Assembly: GCA_015680685.1 (NCBI GenBank)
Contig: MNCI01028922.1
Span: 1,682 to 65,681 of the forward strand
Reading direction: 5' to 3'
DNA from: Gnetum montanum
Lineage: Eukaryota > Streptophyta > Gnetopsida > Gnetales > Gnetaceae
DNA: 64,000 nt
Under the pieces are notes generated by a model. It saw only the letters and a program-made list of their open reading frames with translations. It did not search any database and had not been told where the DNA came from. This document shows, one piece after another, positions 1 to 10,005 of the stretch. Both the position numbers and the translations under genes were made by a program. How positions within the stretch are numbered: position 1 is the stretch's first letter; each line of letters starts with the position of its first letter.

Positions 1-126
1 CTCTGCCTTCGTCTGTTCCAGCTTGCCCTCAAGCGGAGGCAGGGTCGACTGTGCTCGTCCGCAGATCTTTCGGTGCTTGTAACGTTCCAGCCTCGCACCG
101 ACGATTTCGGTCAGCACAAGGTGCAA
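1..126 (-). CDS. GC-rich partial open frame at left edge
   Basis: Read on the minus strand, this stretch is open from about 126 to the window edge and encodes a charged peptide containing ARLERYKHRK and PLEGKLEQTK. Base composition is clearly more GC-rich than anything else in the window. It lies immediately downstream, in minus orientation, of the LTR-like sequence 122-1775, so it may be the start of an internal ORF of element X. I do not recognise the family, no start codon is visible, and a short open frame could arise by chance. Confidence 0.25.
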   Translation of the reverse strand, partial: MHLVLTEIVGARLERYKHRKICGRAQSTLPPLEGKLEQTKAE

Positions 127-790
127 CAGTTTTGACCCCATACCCACGGGAGGGCCGTGCTAGATGTGTGCGAATACAAGGTGCCCTAAACGGTCTAGTC
201 AATTAGATAGGGACTTAATTAATGTCTATATAGCCTTTTGCAACATATAATTTTGAAACAGAAATAAAAGTGCAAAGTAATTCTTGAGACTAGATAAAGC
301 AGGAAAGGTAGTGCAAAAAATGCAACAATAAGTAGGAAACAAGATAAAGTATAATTTGAAAAATGCACCACTCCAAACCTACAAGATTTCTCTATCAGGG
401 TGGAAATAGTAGGTTGCATGGCATGGTGGAGTGCAAAGATCCCGAGAGTAACCAAGATGTGTAGAGCAAAATAGGTTGTGCGCTTGGGTGCGACCTTGGG
501 CGCTGACAATGCAAGGATTCTACCAAGATGGTAGAAAGCGAATGGAACAAAATGCCAACTGAAAATGCTAACTATTTGTAGTGTCAAATAGAAAGCTTAC
601 AATGCTTGATGTCACAATGTGCCGGGAAGAGAACTTGAGTGCCAGAGAGAGGGAAAGTCAAAGAATCCAAAGAATCTTCGAACTTTCTGAATTCTGCTTG
701 TTGGGAAAAATTCAAACCCTTTGGATGTCATTTTCTGAAAAATTCCCAACAGCCAAAGATAGTCCAACCCCTTAAGCACTGCTCATCAAG

Positions 791-800
791 GTATTTATAG
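791..800 (-). promoter_or_regulatory. Putative TATA box of LTR X
   Basis: The minus strand reads CTATAAATAC. The same box, CTATAAATA, occurs at the corresponding place in the Athila-like LTRs of this window, which supports a core promoter. Palindromic motif blocks lie upstream of it at 1059-1501. Confidence 0.45.
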
Positions 801-1058
801 GGCTAGAGGGCACACGAAAGGGGCGGTTTGGATGCCACATGCCTCGAGCCCATGTTGACTTGCTAGCGCCACATGTGTCATGTATGACCATTGGATCGGC
901 AAGACCATTGTAATGCGAACCTACTATGCCATAACTATGAGCCTTCCATGCCATAATTGTGTCGTCAGCGTTTGGAGACGTGTGCTAATGGTCCAATTAG
1001 GTGAAGCACATTGATGTCACACAACCACCCTCATGCCTCACTGTGCTTTGTAACAGAG

Positions 1059-1501
1059 CATGCTTGGCGTAGCATAGCACCTTATCATGCATTTCGCTAC
1101 ATGTGTGTTGCATGCTTGCTATGCTATGCTACGCTACATAGCGTAGTGTAGCATAGCAACTGGCCTTAGTTGCGAAAGCTTTGCTGATTTGCAAACTTTT
1201 CTTTCGTGAGACTTGCAAACTTGCTGATTCTGCTCTTTGAGCTACGTTCTGTCTTTTCAGCAGGATTGCTACGCCTGGCTACGCCTTGTAGCTTAGCATA
1301 GCGTAGCAGTAGACATGGTTCGCTACTTCCTGACAGAAAGCGACATTGCTAAAGGACTTAAAATTGGGCGTGGGGACTGGCTGTGAAGCTGTTAACATAC
1401 TACACTACATCACGTGACATAGCATAGCGTAGTGCTCCATTTTGCAATCATCTTCTGAAGCTTGCTACACTACATAGCGAAGCGTAGCATAGCATAGCAA
1501 A
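1059..1501. repeat. GCTACGCTA / TAGCGTAGC inverted motif clusters
   Basis: At least four clusters (about 1059-1160, 1268-1313, 1395-1437 and 1459-1501) consist of short overlapping copies of GCTAYGCTA and its reverse complement. They are arranged so that neighbouring copies can pair into hairpins; for example GCTATGCTACGCTA faces TAGCGTAG and TAGCATAGC at 1122-1160. They lie upstream of the TATA box of LTR X, in its presumed U3 region. Confidence 0.6.
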
Positions 1502-1775
1502 CTTTGTGACTTAGAAAACATGCCGAACTATTTCGCACATCCAGAATGCTGCTGCCAACTTCGTGCATCATTTCTGATCAGGTTGTCTGCTCGGCATGCT
1601 ACTTAGGTGGACAGGCAAGATGACTCGTAGAGCCTGTTTTCACCTAAAGTAGAAAATTTTCTGAACTGGCTGGCCTAAACTCAGAATTTTCTCCTCCTAA
1701 AGAACTACCGTGGTGTTGCATGAATTGCAAGGCCTAGTGAAGCAAGAATGACCCCGCATGTTTTGGGGTGTTTCA

Positions 1776-2190
1776 AAAATAAAATAAAAGAAATACATAA
1801 GAAAAAAATCTCAAGTGTTGTAAGGATGAATCGAAGAGCTTGTCTTTATTTCCATACACAAGGTGTGCTCAGCTACATAATGCTCGAATAAAGATCCATC
1901 CACACTTAGACCTCCTACTGTGGGCATTTGGAAAATACTCTAACTTTTAAACAAACTATAAGAGTTATGCTACTTAACTATTGAAAGACTTCTAAAAGAC
2001 TTCCCCTTTAATTGTGTGCCTGGGCACTTTATTTATAGGCTTGGGAACAATACTCTAATAATTAGAAAATCTACCACTCTAATAATTAAAAAAACTGCCA
2101 CTCTAATAATTATAGAAATTTCCACTCTAATAATTAGAAAAACTACCACTCTAATAATTAGAATAACTACTAGAGTAACCACTCTCATCA
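1776..2190 (-). repeat. Element A 3' LTR, truncated
   Basis: From about 1776 this matches the 5' LTR of the same element from about 9610 onward, including the phrase cataagaaaaaaatctcaag, and it ends at the shared terminus CTCATCA (2190). The half that should start with TGATGAGTGG is missing and is replaced by LTR X. A TATA box CTATAAATAA is on the minus strand at 2029-2038. Confidence 0.8.
2053..2172. repeat. 24-bp tandem repeat in U3 of A 3' LTR (5 units)
   Basis: Five imperfect units begin CTCTAATAATTA. The 5' LTR of the same element has only two units at 9886-9933, so copy number has changed since the two LTRs were identical, or the two LTRs come from different parents. The block lies just inside the U3 terminus, where the other Athila LTRs carry GATATC-type palindromes. 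Confidence 0.8.
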
Positions 2191-2579
2191 TACGCCCATG
2201 ACTAAATGAAAACTCATCCTCGAGTTCCTTATAAAATATTGGGAAGGTATGGGACTATTGACTAACTGACAATTGACAGTGAAATGGGATGACAGACTCA
2301 ACATGCTTAGTGAACAGATCAATAAGCACATTACAACATTAGTGTTCATGACCATTGTGGTGAATACTTGTCCATAAATGAAATCCAAGCCTTTATTTGG
2401 TAGCATGTAGAGAAAGAGAGAGAAAGAAAATGAAGCATGTTTCCACCAATTCTAAGATTGTTCCTTCCATTATTTATCCATACCCATGCTACTAGACTTG
2501 CTCCTTTTGTAAATGCTCTAGTTTTGGTCCATCCTAAGTGCTTCCTCCAAGCCTAGTCCATTGTTTGTATGATCACCAT
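2188..2579 (-). pseudogene. Env-position small ORF, element A copy
   Basis: This frame of about 130 codons follows a possible splice acceptor at 2580-2581. It contains RKHLGWT, NPIPSQYFIRNSRMSFH and ends VMGV with its stop on the first TGA of the 3' LTR. Codons line up with copies in H (49668-50044), G and B with gaps that keep frame in A, G and H. One in-frame stop interrupts the A copy near its start (MD*AWRK, where H has Trp). The product is unknown; the position between pol and the PPT is where Athila elements carry an env-like gene, but I see no similarity to known envelope proteins. A short hydrophobic run (VFTTMVMNTNVVMC) is present. Confidence 0.45.
2191..2202 (-). promoter_or_regulatory. 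Polypurine tract of element A
   Basis: The minus strand reads GTCATGGGCGTA directly before the LTR start TGATGAG. The same position in G and H reads TCATGGGGGTA, so this copy has one substitution in the G run. It would prime plus-strand DNA synthesis. Confidence 0.75.
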
Positions 2580-2639
2580 CTGCACACACAACATAGTCAC
2601 AAATGAGCAAGGATAGATAAACCACAATGTAGTTGATAC
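2580..2639 (-). other. Candidate 60-nt intron, element A
   Basis: The minus strand begins GTATC after GGTAAG and ends TTGTGTGTGCAG before the env-position ORF. The same interval is exactly 60 nt in A, B, G and H with GT and AG ends kept. It is short for a plant intron, so it may instead be only the 3' splice acceptor of a longer intron, or not spliced at all. Confidence 0.35.
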
Positions 2640-4091
2640 CTTACCTTGATATGAAGCGCATTGGTTGAGTTGTGGTTATGGAAAAAACTAGTTCAGAGAT
2701 TTATCATAGGTGACTACCCAAGGTGTAGGGGTTGGGAAAATAGTAAAATGCAGAAAATTGAAAAACTTGTGCCAGGGACCCCATGACTAAGAGAAAACCT
2801 CCAGTAGCTATAAGATGGAAAAATATGAGGAACAAGAAAGATGAAAAAAATAACAATGGCAACGCTAATAAAATGGATGTCATGGATGGGGATGAAACAA
2901 GAGATGATTGATTGCAAGAAATGTTTAAGAAAAAGAATGTAACAATTGCACCAAAAAGGCATGCCAGTGGGTCCTCCCCAAAGTAGGCTCATGCCTTTTA
3001 TGCCCTAACAAACCCACAAACCAAAGAGTCCATAGGCTCTAGGAATGTCATTTGGAAGCAAGATTTAAAAACTTACCCACAAGAATTCATTAAAGAAAAA
3101 CAATGCATCAACATAGAATAGACTAATGATAAAACTAGCAATGAGGTGGAAAATGGAAAGAAATATGGAGAGGAGAGAATGGAATGGGATCCCAAGAACA
3201 AGGTTGTGTAAAGCCCCTTGTGTATTTCATGGTGAAGATGATTGAGTAGAACTCATCCCAAATCCAAACTCAAACCAACCAGATTTAGTGACCTCACATC
3301 AATACACCTAGCCAATCCATCCTCTTGAGGTAGCAAGAACGCCTTCACAAAGAGTGACCACCATCCCAAGGAGAGCGAGATAGAGAAGTAGAAAGTGAGA
3401 AAGGGCCTTAGTTAGAGGGAACCTTCAGGCAAGGGTAACGTGTCTTTCTATTTTCATAACCAGTGCTTGTAGCCCATATTTCTTTATTATGTCTAAGGGT
3501 TGTGCTTTGAATTCTTGCTTTTCTCCTTTTTTTTCTCTATTTTTTTTTACGTGAGAACCACACCATGCAAAGACTTATTTTTATTCACTTAGCTTCCTAA
3601 TTTTTGAACATTTTTAGAATGGAGAAAACCTAAGAAACAAGCATCCAAGCACCCAAGAGAATGGCTAGCACAAATGCATCGAATCCCCTTGAAGTCACAC
3701 CCTTTTCATCCTTTGAGTCTTTCCTTGGTTTGAAAAATACCCAACCACCAATTCATTAACAAGTTTACTTAGAAAAAGGGGACTGTACAGTTCCAAGCCA
3801 AAGGAGACCATAGAGTTGTATGGATGAGTGGACGGTGTGGACTCATTGCCTATTTTACCAAAAGAACCATACCTTAATATCAGCATCATAATTCAAAGGT
3901 AAAACCCAAACATTAGCAATCAATATGATATAATTAAATCCACCATCATGAGCACTTATCGGATGATGAATAAAAGTAAATCAAGTAAACAAAGAAATAG
4001 TGAAAACATGAATGATGGTGTAAAACAAAAATAAGAAAAGTTGGAAAATGTGTAAAACAAAAATTCAAAAAGAAATGAGGGCCTAAAATGG
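2640..4091 (-). other. Conserved 3' non-coding block, element A
   Basis: About 1.45 kb between the pol stop and the env-position ORF shows no sustained reading frame. It is clearly homologous to the same block in B, G, H and, in part, F; all share phrases such as gtgggtcctccccaaag (about 2968 here). Preservation across copies suggests an RNA-level or splicing role rather than a protein, but this is inference. Confidence 0.6.
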
Positions 4092-5079
4092 TTAGCATAG
4101 GTGGCCATCTCCCCCACGACTAAGTTGGAAGGAGGATATCTGAAATAGTGAGTAGGGTTGTCCATCAACAGAGGTAGCATGTGTACTGGCTATCCTAATC
4201 TCATGGGAAGGTTTGGTTTGTTGTACGTTGACCAATAGTTTCTTGTCTAGGCTCTCAGGTTTGTATATTGTCATGACCCCTAAAGGAAAAGTTGCATAAA
4301 TAATATAACATCCTTCCCACAGTGTTTGAAATTTAGTATGTTGTGGCACGTGTGGGATTCCAGTAGAGAACCTTATCTCTTGGCTGATATTTAACTTTCC
4401 TAATTCTTAGGTCATGAAGTTGTTTATTGAAGGCCTTATGCAATTTTTTAGATGACAGGGTAGCTAATCAATTTTCATCAAGCAAGTTAAGGGTTACTAA
4501 CCATTGTTTCTATGCTAGATCAAGGTCAAGATTGAGGTCACATGTCATGGATAGTGTACGAAGCTCAATTTGAATGGGAAGCATTAGTAATTTACTGTAC
4601 ACTAACTCATAGTGAGAGTAGCCTATAGGGAGTTTTCATGTGGAGCAATATGCCCAAAGAGCATCATTCAGTTTAGTGCTCCAGTCTCACCTAAACTTGC
4701 TAATAGTTCTTATCAATATCTTCGTAATCTCCCTATTGGTAACTTATACTTGATCATTCGCTTGGGGGTGGTATGGTGTAGTCAATTTATACTCAACCCC
4801 TATGCATTGCATTAATTTCTGAAAAGTTGCACCTATGAAATGTCTACCATTATTTGAAATAAGTGCATGAGGCACACCAAACCTATTTATGATTTTTTGT
4901 TGAATAAATCATGTAGCTATAGATGATGTAAAATCCTTAACAATAGCTACTTCTGCCTCTTTAGTTAGGTAATCAATAGCAACAATGATATCAGCCTTTC
5001 CATTGGACATTGGTGTAATCAGCTTCATAAAATCAATTCCCCAAATGTTGAAGGGTTCTAATGGTTGAATCCATTCTAT
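4092..5079 (-). pseudogene. Integrase and pol C-terminus, element A
   Basis: The minus-strand frame contains WGIDFM, with the first catalytic Asp present, then RFGVPHALISNNG, where the second catalytic Asp is Asn, then HPQAND and VTNRE, where a stop falls at the position of the catalytic Glu. The post-integrase tail has WEGCYIIY. The pol frame ends GGDGHLC. The N-terminal HHCC zinc domain is missing because of the deletion at about 5080. The enzyme would be inactive. Confidence 0.8.
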
Positions 5080-6060
5080 CTACTATTGGAAGATGCTTAG
5101 AATTAGTCGTTGAAATGTTGTAGGGGCATTGCACAAGCTAAACGACATCTATTTGTATGCAAACATTCCCTAAGGACTGGTGAACGTAGTCTTGACTTGG
5201 TCTTTTGGGGCAATTTGTATTTGATTATATCCACTATATCCATCCAGAAAACTATAGTAGTGATGCCCTACGATGGTGTCTAAGACTTGAACAAATGGAA
5301 ATAGAAAGTGATCTTTGAATGTTGCCATATTCAATAGCCTAAAATCTATGCACACCCTCCAATTTCCTTCCTTTTTAGGCACAATAACTAAGGGGCTAAC
5401 CCATTCACTATCAGCAATGGGGTATATGAATCCAACCTTGAAAAGTTGTTCAATTTCTTCCTTGACTACTTGTTTCAACTTTAGGTTCAAATGCCTCTAC
5501 AGTTTTCTTCAAGCCTTCATGGAAGGGTTGGTGTAAATCCTATGTTGGCATATCCTAGGATCTATTCCAGTTAATTTGGAATATGACCAAGTGAAGGCTT
5601 TTGACCATCTATTAATTACCTTCAAAATTTCTTCTTTCTGTTGAGGAGCAAGCTTAGCATTGATAATTACCCATTTTCCATTTTTAAGGAATGTGTATTC
5701 CATACCAGTGGGCAATGGTTTTAGCTCCAGGGGCTCCTGCATAAATTTCTTAGAGATTTCCAACTTCCCCTAGTTGACATTTTCAAGGTTAATACTTGGA
5801 AGTTGGTAGTGGACTTGCTCTAATGCGTTTATGCTATCGATATAAGTGCAAGTCAAACCCTCAGTTGGTTCCATGTATATGAGTGAACTACTTTCTTGAT
5901 CAGCTATCAGCCACTGGGTGTCTTCCTATTGTGTGGCTGCTGCATATAGGCATCTTTGTATGTTAATCACTTCTGCACACTGATTGCATGCAAGAAATGC
6001 TAAACTTTGCACAAACCATGACCTCTGCACGCAATTACACCCTATGTCACTATATGCGAT
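5080..6060 (-). pseudogene. Reverse transcriptase, element A (C-terminal part deleted)
   Basis: The RT fingers and palm are readable: GFIYPIADSEWVSPLVIVPK, WRVCIDFRLLN, FLDGYSGYNQIQIAP. The frame then runs only a few more codons, to the FGLCN region equivalent, before joining integrase sequence. The catalytic F/YMDD motif, connection domain and RNase H are absent. Compared with element B (17655 to about 18928) roughly 1.27 kb is gone. RT would copy the element RNA into DNA in the virus-like particle; this copy cannot. Confidence 0.85.
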
Positions 6061-7136
6061 GCATGGAACTTTCTTCTTCTAAATCTTTTCAAATGTATTT
6101 TCCTTTGATATTTTTAGGGAAAGATTGCAGATTCCTAGGCATTCATTAATGGTGCTTAGCCATGCTCTTCCCATTATGATTGGGAAGTCCCCCTTACCGT
6201 TGTTTACCTGAATCACTAGGAAGTCAACTAGGTATGACCATCCACAAATAGTGGTAATAATGTCTTCCAGCAGTCCAAATGGAATAGTGATGGACTGGTC
6301 GGTCAACTCTAGATGGATGTTGCTCTTTTTCAATGGAGGCAGGTTCCAGTCCTTGTACATATCCTAAGAAATCAAGTTCACACCGGAACTTGAATCCAAA
6401 AGAACCTTGCATGGTGCATTTTCAATGATTTTTAAGTATATCAAAGGACTCCCAGGATTAGAAAATTTCCTGGGAAGGTGGCCAACTTTGATCTAATCAG
6501 TGATGGCATGTGTTAGCATGATCTTATGCATTAAGTGTAGTGATTAGGTTGAAGGAGGCTCCAAAGTTTTGACTGATACTGAGGTATCTAAGGAATTAAT
6601 TGCTTGTGATTGTAAGGGATTGGTTGCTTTGTTAGTTCTAAAGAAAGGTCTTTTCTTCATGTGGTTTTTGGAACCAACAGTAGGTTGAGAGTTAATAGCT
6701 CTTATGGCATTACGTTGCTGTGGCTAGGTAGAGATTTCACCCTACATAGCTAGACCAAGTGGTAGTGGAGCTATTGGTGGAAGAGATGCGGTTGGATGAG
6801 AAGGATGATATGCTTGTGAAATATCGCCCCTAGAAGAGGGAGTCCCATAATACTCATGGGCTCAGTAGTGAGGTTGTAGAGTGATGTAATCAGTAGAGTC
6901 ATGTCGGGAGATTGGTTTCTACATGTAATATCCATATGGGTCAGATTGCTAGTAAGGATACTATTGCCTTGGTGGTGGCATTCTCCATGATTGTGGGTGC
7001 TACCACTATTGATATTGCTCAATCGGTTGTGGTGGAGTTCCACTTGGATAATACGTTAAGGGTTGGTGAAACTATCTTGGGTTACCTTAGGGGTAAGGTA
7101 ACCTTTGAGGTGCTTGCCTTTTATTCAATCATGGGT
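6061..7136 (-). pseudogene. Gag-pol linker and aspartic protease, element A
   Basis: After the gag zinc knuckle comes a Tyr/Pro/Gln-rich linker (about 6480-7136), then a protease-like domain. The active-site region near 6367-6398 reads LLDSSSGVNLIS, followed by MYKDWNLPPLKKSNIHLEL and DFPIIMGRAWLS, which resembles the retropepsin C-terminal part. The usual Asp-Ser/Thr-Gly is Asp-Ser-Ser here. The frame class is the same as that of the gag start codon, consistent with a gag-pol fusion. Element B lacks the interval between the two GCATGG repeats at 6061 and 6409. Confidence 0.7.
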
Positions 7137-8988
7137 TGAGTGCATATACCCCAGACTCTTGTAGATGTGAGATTATAAGGCAACATCCCTTAGGATGGTC
7201 ATATTAACATATTTCACATCCACTATCATTATCTATTTTTGACTCAAAAACCTCTTCAATGATGGCAACTTTGCCCTTATCCTTGCTACATGCATGTTCA
7301 ACTTCTCTCTTTTTTTCTTTTTTCATAATAACTACCTTACTCTCTAGACTCCTCTACTATTTTAAGAAGAGATTGAAATCTATTATCTAGGGAATCCCAC
7401 ATTTGATCTACCTTTGCTGATACTTTTGATGTCAACTTTTGGATAGGCAAATTTTTCCTATTCACCATCTCTTCGAGTGGTGACTCTTCTTCATCCTCAC
7501 AAAATCTTACTCCCCTCTTCCAGAGGGAAGGATCTCAGTTATACTCTTCTGCACTTTCTCTCTTCTGTAGCTCACCTTCTTCCTTAGCAACTTGCTCCAA
7601 TAAGCTTTGAATTTGATGGAACCTAAGCTCAAATAGTCTTCATTGAGCATAAGTCCTAAGGATTCTTCTCGTTTCATGCCTAAGCCCATCTATGAGATGG
7701 GGCAATTAATCCCTTTTCAAATAACCATGGCCAAGACAATGATGTAATAGTGCATACTATCAGCCCATGGTAGCATCCAAGGGTTCATGTCCTTGTTTCC
7801 AACCTCGGATTTGCTTTCTTAGATTGGACACTCATGAGTAAATTTGATACTTATCATTGAATAATTCTAACATAGTACTCCATCTACAAATGGATTCCAC
7901 TTCTAAAGATTAGTACCAGCTTTTTGCTTCTATAACTAGTTTCCATGGAAACAACTTAAGTTTTTGTCATTCGTTCTCTATATTTTGTAAGGCACAAGCA
8001 TCGTGGAATGCTTGCAAGTGATTCTGAGGATCAGCATTGTATCCCCCTTCAAATCATGGGATATTTTTCATATCTAATCTCTTGATCCTACTATTTTTCT
8101 GATGCCTTTTTGGAATTCTAACAGCCTTAGTTATGTCCAACATACCTCGAGTATCGAGTAGGGGTTCATCATGATCATCTTGTCCATGGCTTCTATGATG
8201 CCTATGTTGTTCCCTACTCTCCCTTCTTCTATGTTATGACTCTCTAGAGGGCCCTCATCCCCTTTCCTATGTCCAAACACTAAAGGAGAGGATGAAGAAA
8301 ATGATGAAGGTGAAGAAGATGGAGAACCGTAACCATGACGATGTCTGCCACCTTTTCTTCGGCGGTCCCGACCTCGATCGCGATTGTGATCAAAATGTCC
8401 ACCTTTATCATGTGTTCATGTTTCTTTTTTAGATCCTTTGTGCCCATGGGTATCAAAACTTGGGTTATGAATAGTGGAATGAAGGTTTTGATACACAACC
8501 CCTTGGCCAAAGTTAAGGGGAGGAACATCATTATGTGGGCGACTACCTAAGGTAGGTTCACCACCCTCATTTTCTCTTAAGACATGTGGGGCATCCTAGG
8601 ACTACTTACCCTTCAAAGACTTATGATGTCTCTCCTATTGCAAGTCCCTTTGACGTTGTGCCTCTGTAGGATGGTATTTTCTTGAGTCATGGTCTTGCAC
8701 AATGTATTCTGCATGTAAGTGCAACATGCCAATTTGTGTGAGAGCACAAAGAAGCATGCTTGGGAATGAACGATCGGGAGGTACCACTATGTTACCTTCT
8801 AAGTCTCACCAACACAGTTGTTCATCTTGATGAAGGATAAAGGTAAAGTCTAGTATATACTCATTAGGATGAATATATACCACTCAAACTTGTTGAGGGA
8901 TTGGCAGATCAACTTCATGTGTATTCCACCATCGATTGTTTTCTATTTCAAACCTAAGTGGTGAGGCACTTTCATATGAAGGAGACAT
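7137..8988 (-). pseudogene. Gag, element A
   Basis: The frame starts MSPSYESASPL at 8988, 116 bp downstream of the PBS. An N-terminal region with HPNEYILDFTFILHQDEQL is followed by an Arg/His/Asp-rich stretch and a run of Ser codons near 8280-8330, then the capsid-like part, and a zinc knuckle CEIC-x3-H-P-K-G-C-C at about 7165-7215. It ends YALNP at 7137. Several in-frame stops and at least one frameshift make it non-functional. Gag would form the particle and bind RNA. Confidence 0.75.
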
Positions 8989-9103
8989 ACTTGTCTATTC
9001 AGTGTGCAATGTATTCTTTTTTATTATTTTCTCAATCAATCCTAAGGGTTCATTCCAACAATTTGAATGATTTCCTAAGTTCTAATTAGCACACAAACCA
9101 CTA

Positions 9104-9123
9104 AGTCCCCAGCAATGGTGCCA
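9104..9123 (-). promoter_or_regulatory. Primer binding site, element A
   Basis: The minus strand reads TGGCACCATTGCTGGGGACT, one base after the LTR end. The Athila consensus TGGCGCCGTTGCCGGGGA, described as complementary to tRNA-Asp, is the nearest known match; this copy differs at a few C-to-T type positions. Confidence 0.75.
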
Positions 9124-9124
9124 A

Positions 9125-9951
9125 TGATGAGTGGCGAGGTACCCCTACGCTCAACCATACGAATAGGAGCATTTCATGCATGACCTGGTTGAATTCCATG
9201 GACTAAGTGCTTCTGTGCCCTTGTGGAACAAGGACAAGTTGATTGATTGTTATCTTCCCAAACTTACTTGTATGTCATGATTGTATGGTTAAGTAAGCTT
9301 GAGGCATATCATTTTTATATCTTTTATGTTTTTAGGTCTTGTGCTAGTAGGGAAAGAGAGAGATAACTAGGTGACTAATTTAACTTAACTACTCATTAAC
9401 TAAGTTCTAACTAATCCTAACACAATCATCCATTCCCACTTGTCATACACATCCTAAACCATCACAACACTATTGGGATTACCAAACACTAATCGTTACT
9501 AGGTTACCAAGTGTTACATGCATGCTCAAAGTGATCGTACTTGTGTAATTTAACGATTTTCTTAATTAATCAAAATAAATTGCTACACTAATAATATAAA
9601 TGTAAAGTGCATAAAATAAAATAAATGCATAAGAAAAAAATCTCAAGTGCTGTAAGGATGAATTGAAGAACTCATCTTTATTTCCATACATAAGGTATGC
9701 TCAGGTACACAATGCTCAACTAAAGATCCATCCACACTTAGACCTCCTGCTATGAGCACTTGGAAAATACTCTAACTTTCAAACAAACTACAAGATTTTT
9801 GCTACTTGACTGCTAAAAGACTTCTAAAATACTTCTCCTTTAATTATGCAACTGGGCACTATATTTATAGGCTTGGGAGCAACTACTCTAATAATTAGAA
9901 AAAATTCCACTCTAATAATTAGAATAACTGCTAGAGTAACCACTCTCATCA
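9125..9951 (-). repeat. Element A 5' LTR, 827 bp
   Basis: In plus orientation it starts TGATGAGTGGCGAGG and ends CTCTCATCA, giving the terminal inverted motif TGATGA/TCATCA. A TATA box lies on the minus strand at 9861-9870 and two 24-bp U3 repeat units at 9886-9933. It matches the 3' LTR remnant at 1776-2190. Confidence 0.9.
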
Positions 9952-10005
9952 ACCATCCATACCTCAAACTTCATAACATATAAAGGTGCCATGGCCTAGT
10001 GGATC

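Larger units (their letters stand above)
122..1775 (-). mobile_element. Element X: Tat-like LTR, minus orientation
   Basis: This non-coding stretch resembles the LTRs of element C in layout. The phrase tagccttttgcaa at about 230-243 matches C near 27914, and a TATA box sits on the minus strand at 791-800. It ends at about 1775, where sequence homologous to the LTR of element A resumes in mid-LTR. The simplest reading is that X inserted into A's 3' LTR and that the rest of X and of that LTR lies left of the window. The left boundary near 122 is a guess, and no PBS or TSD could be confirmed. Confidence 0.4.
1776..9951 (-). mobile_element. Element A: Athila-like Ty3/gypsy retrotransposon, truncated
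   Basis: Minus-strand order is 5' LTR (9125-9951), PBS, gag, protease, RT, integrase, env-position ORF, PPT, 3' LTR remnant (1776-2190). RT motifs such as FLDGYSGYNQIQIAP and the PBS place it in the Athila lineage. The 3' LTR lacks its distal half, the RT to integrase segment is deleted around 5080, and gag carries stops and shifts. The base run next to the 5' LTR end is ACCAT (9952-9956), but no partner TSD is available because the other end is truncated. Confidence 0.85.

Noticed and set aside
1059-1501. GCTACGC clusters as a CRISPR array
   Set aside because: No regular spacing, no unique spacers, and a plant retrotransposon context.
8280-8531. Minus-strand ORF beginning MMFLPLTLAKG as a separate gene (also 21629-22087 and 45184-45552)
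   Set aside because: It is another frame of the gag His/Asp-rich and Ser-rich stretch; the gag frame itself is recognisable in each case.
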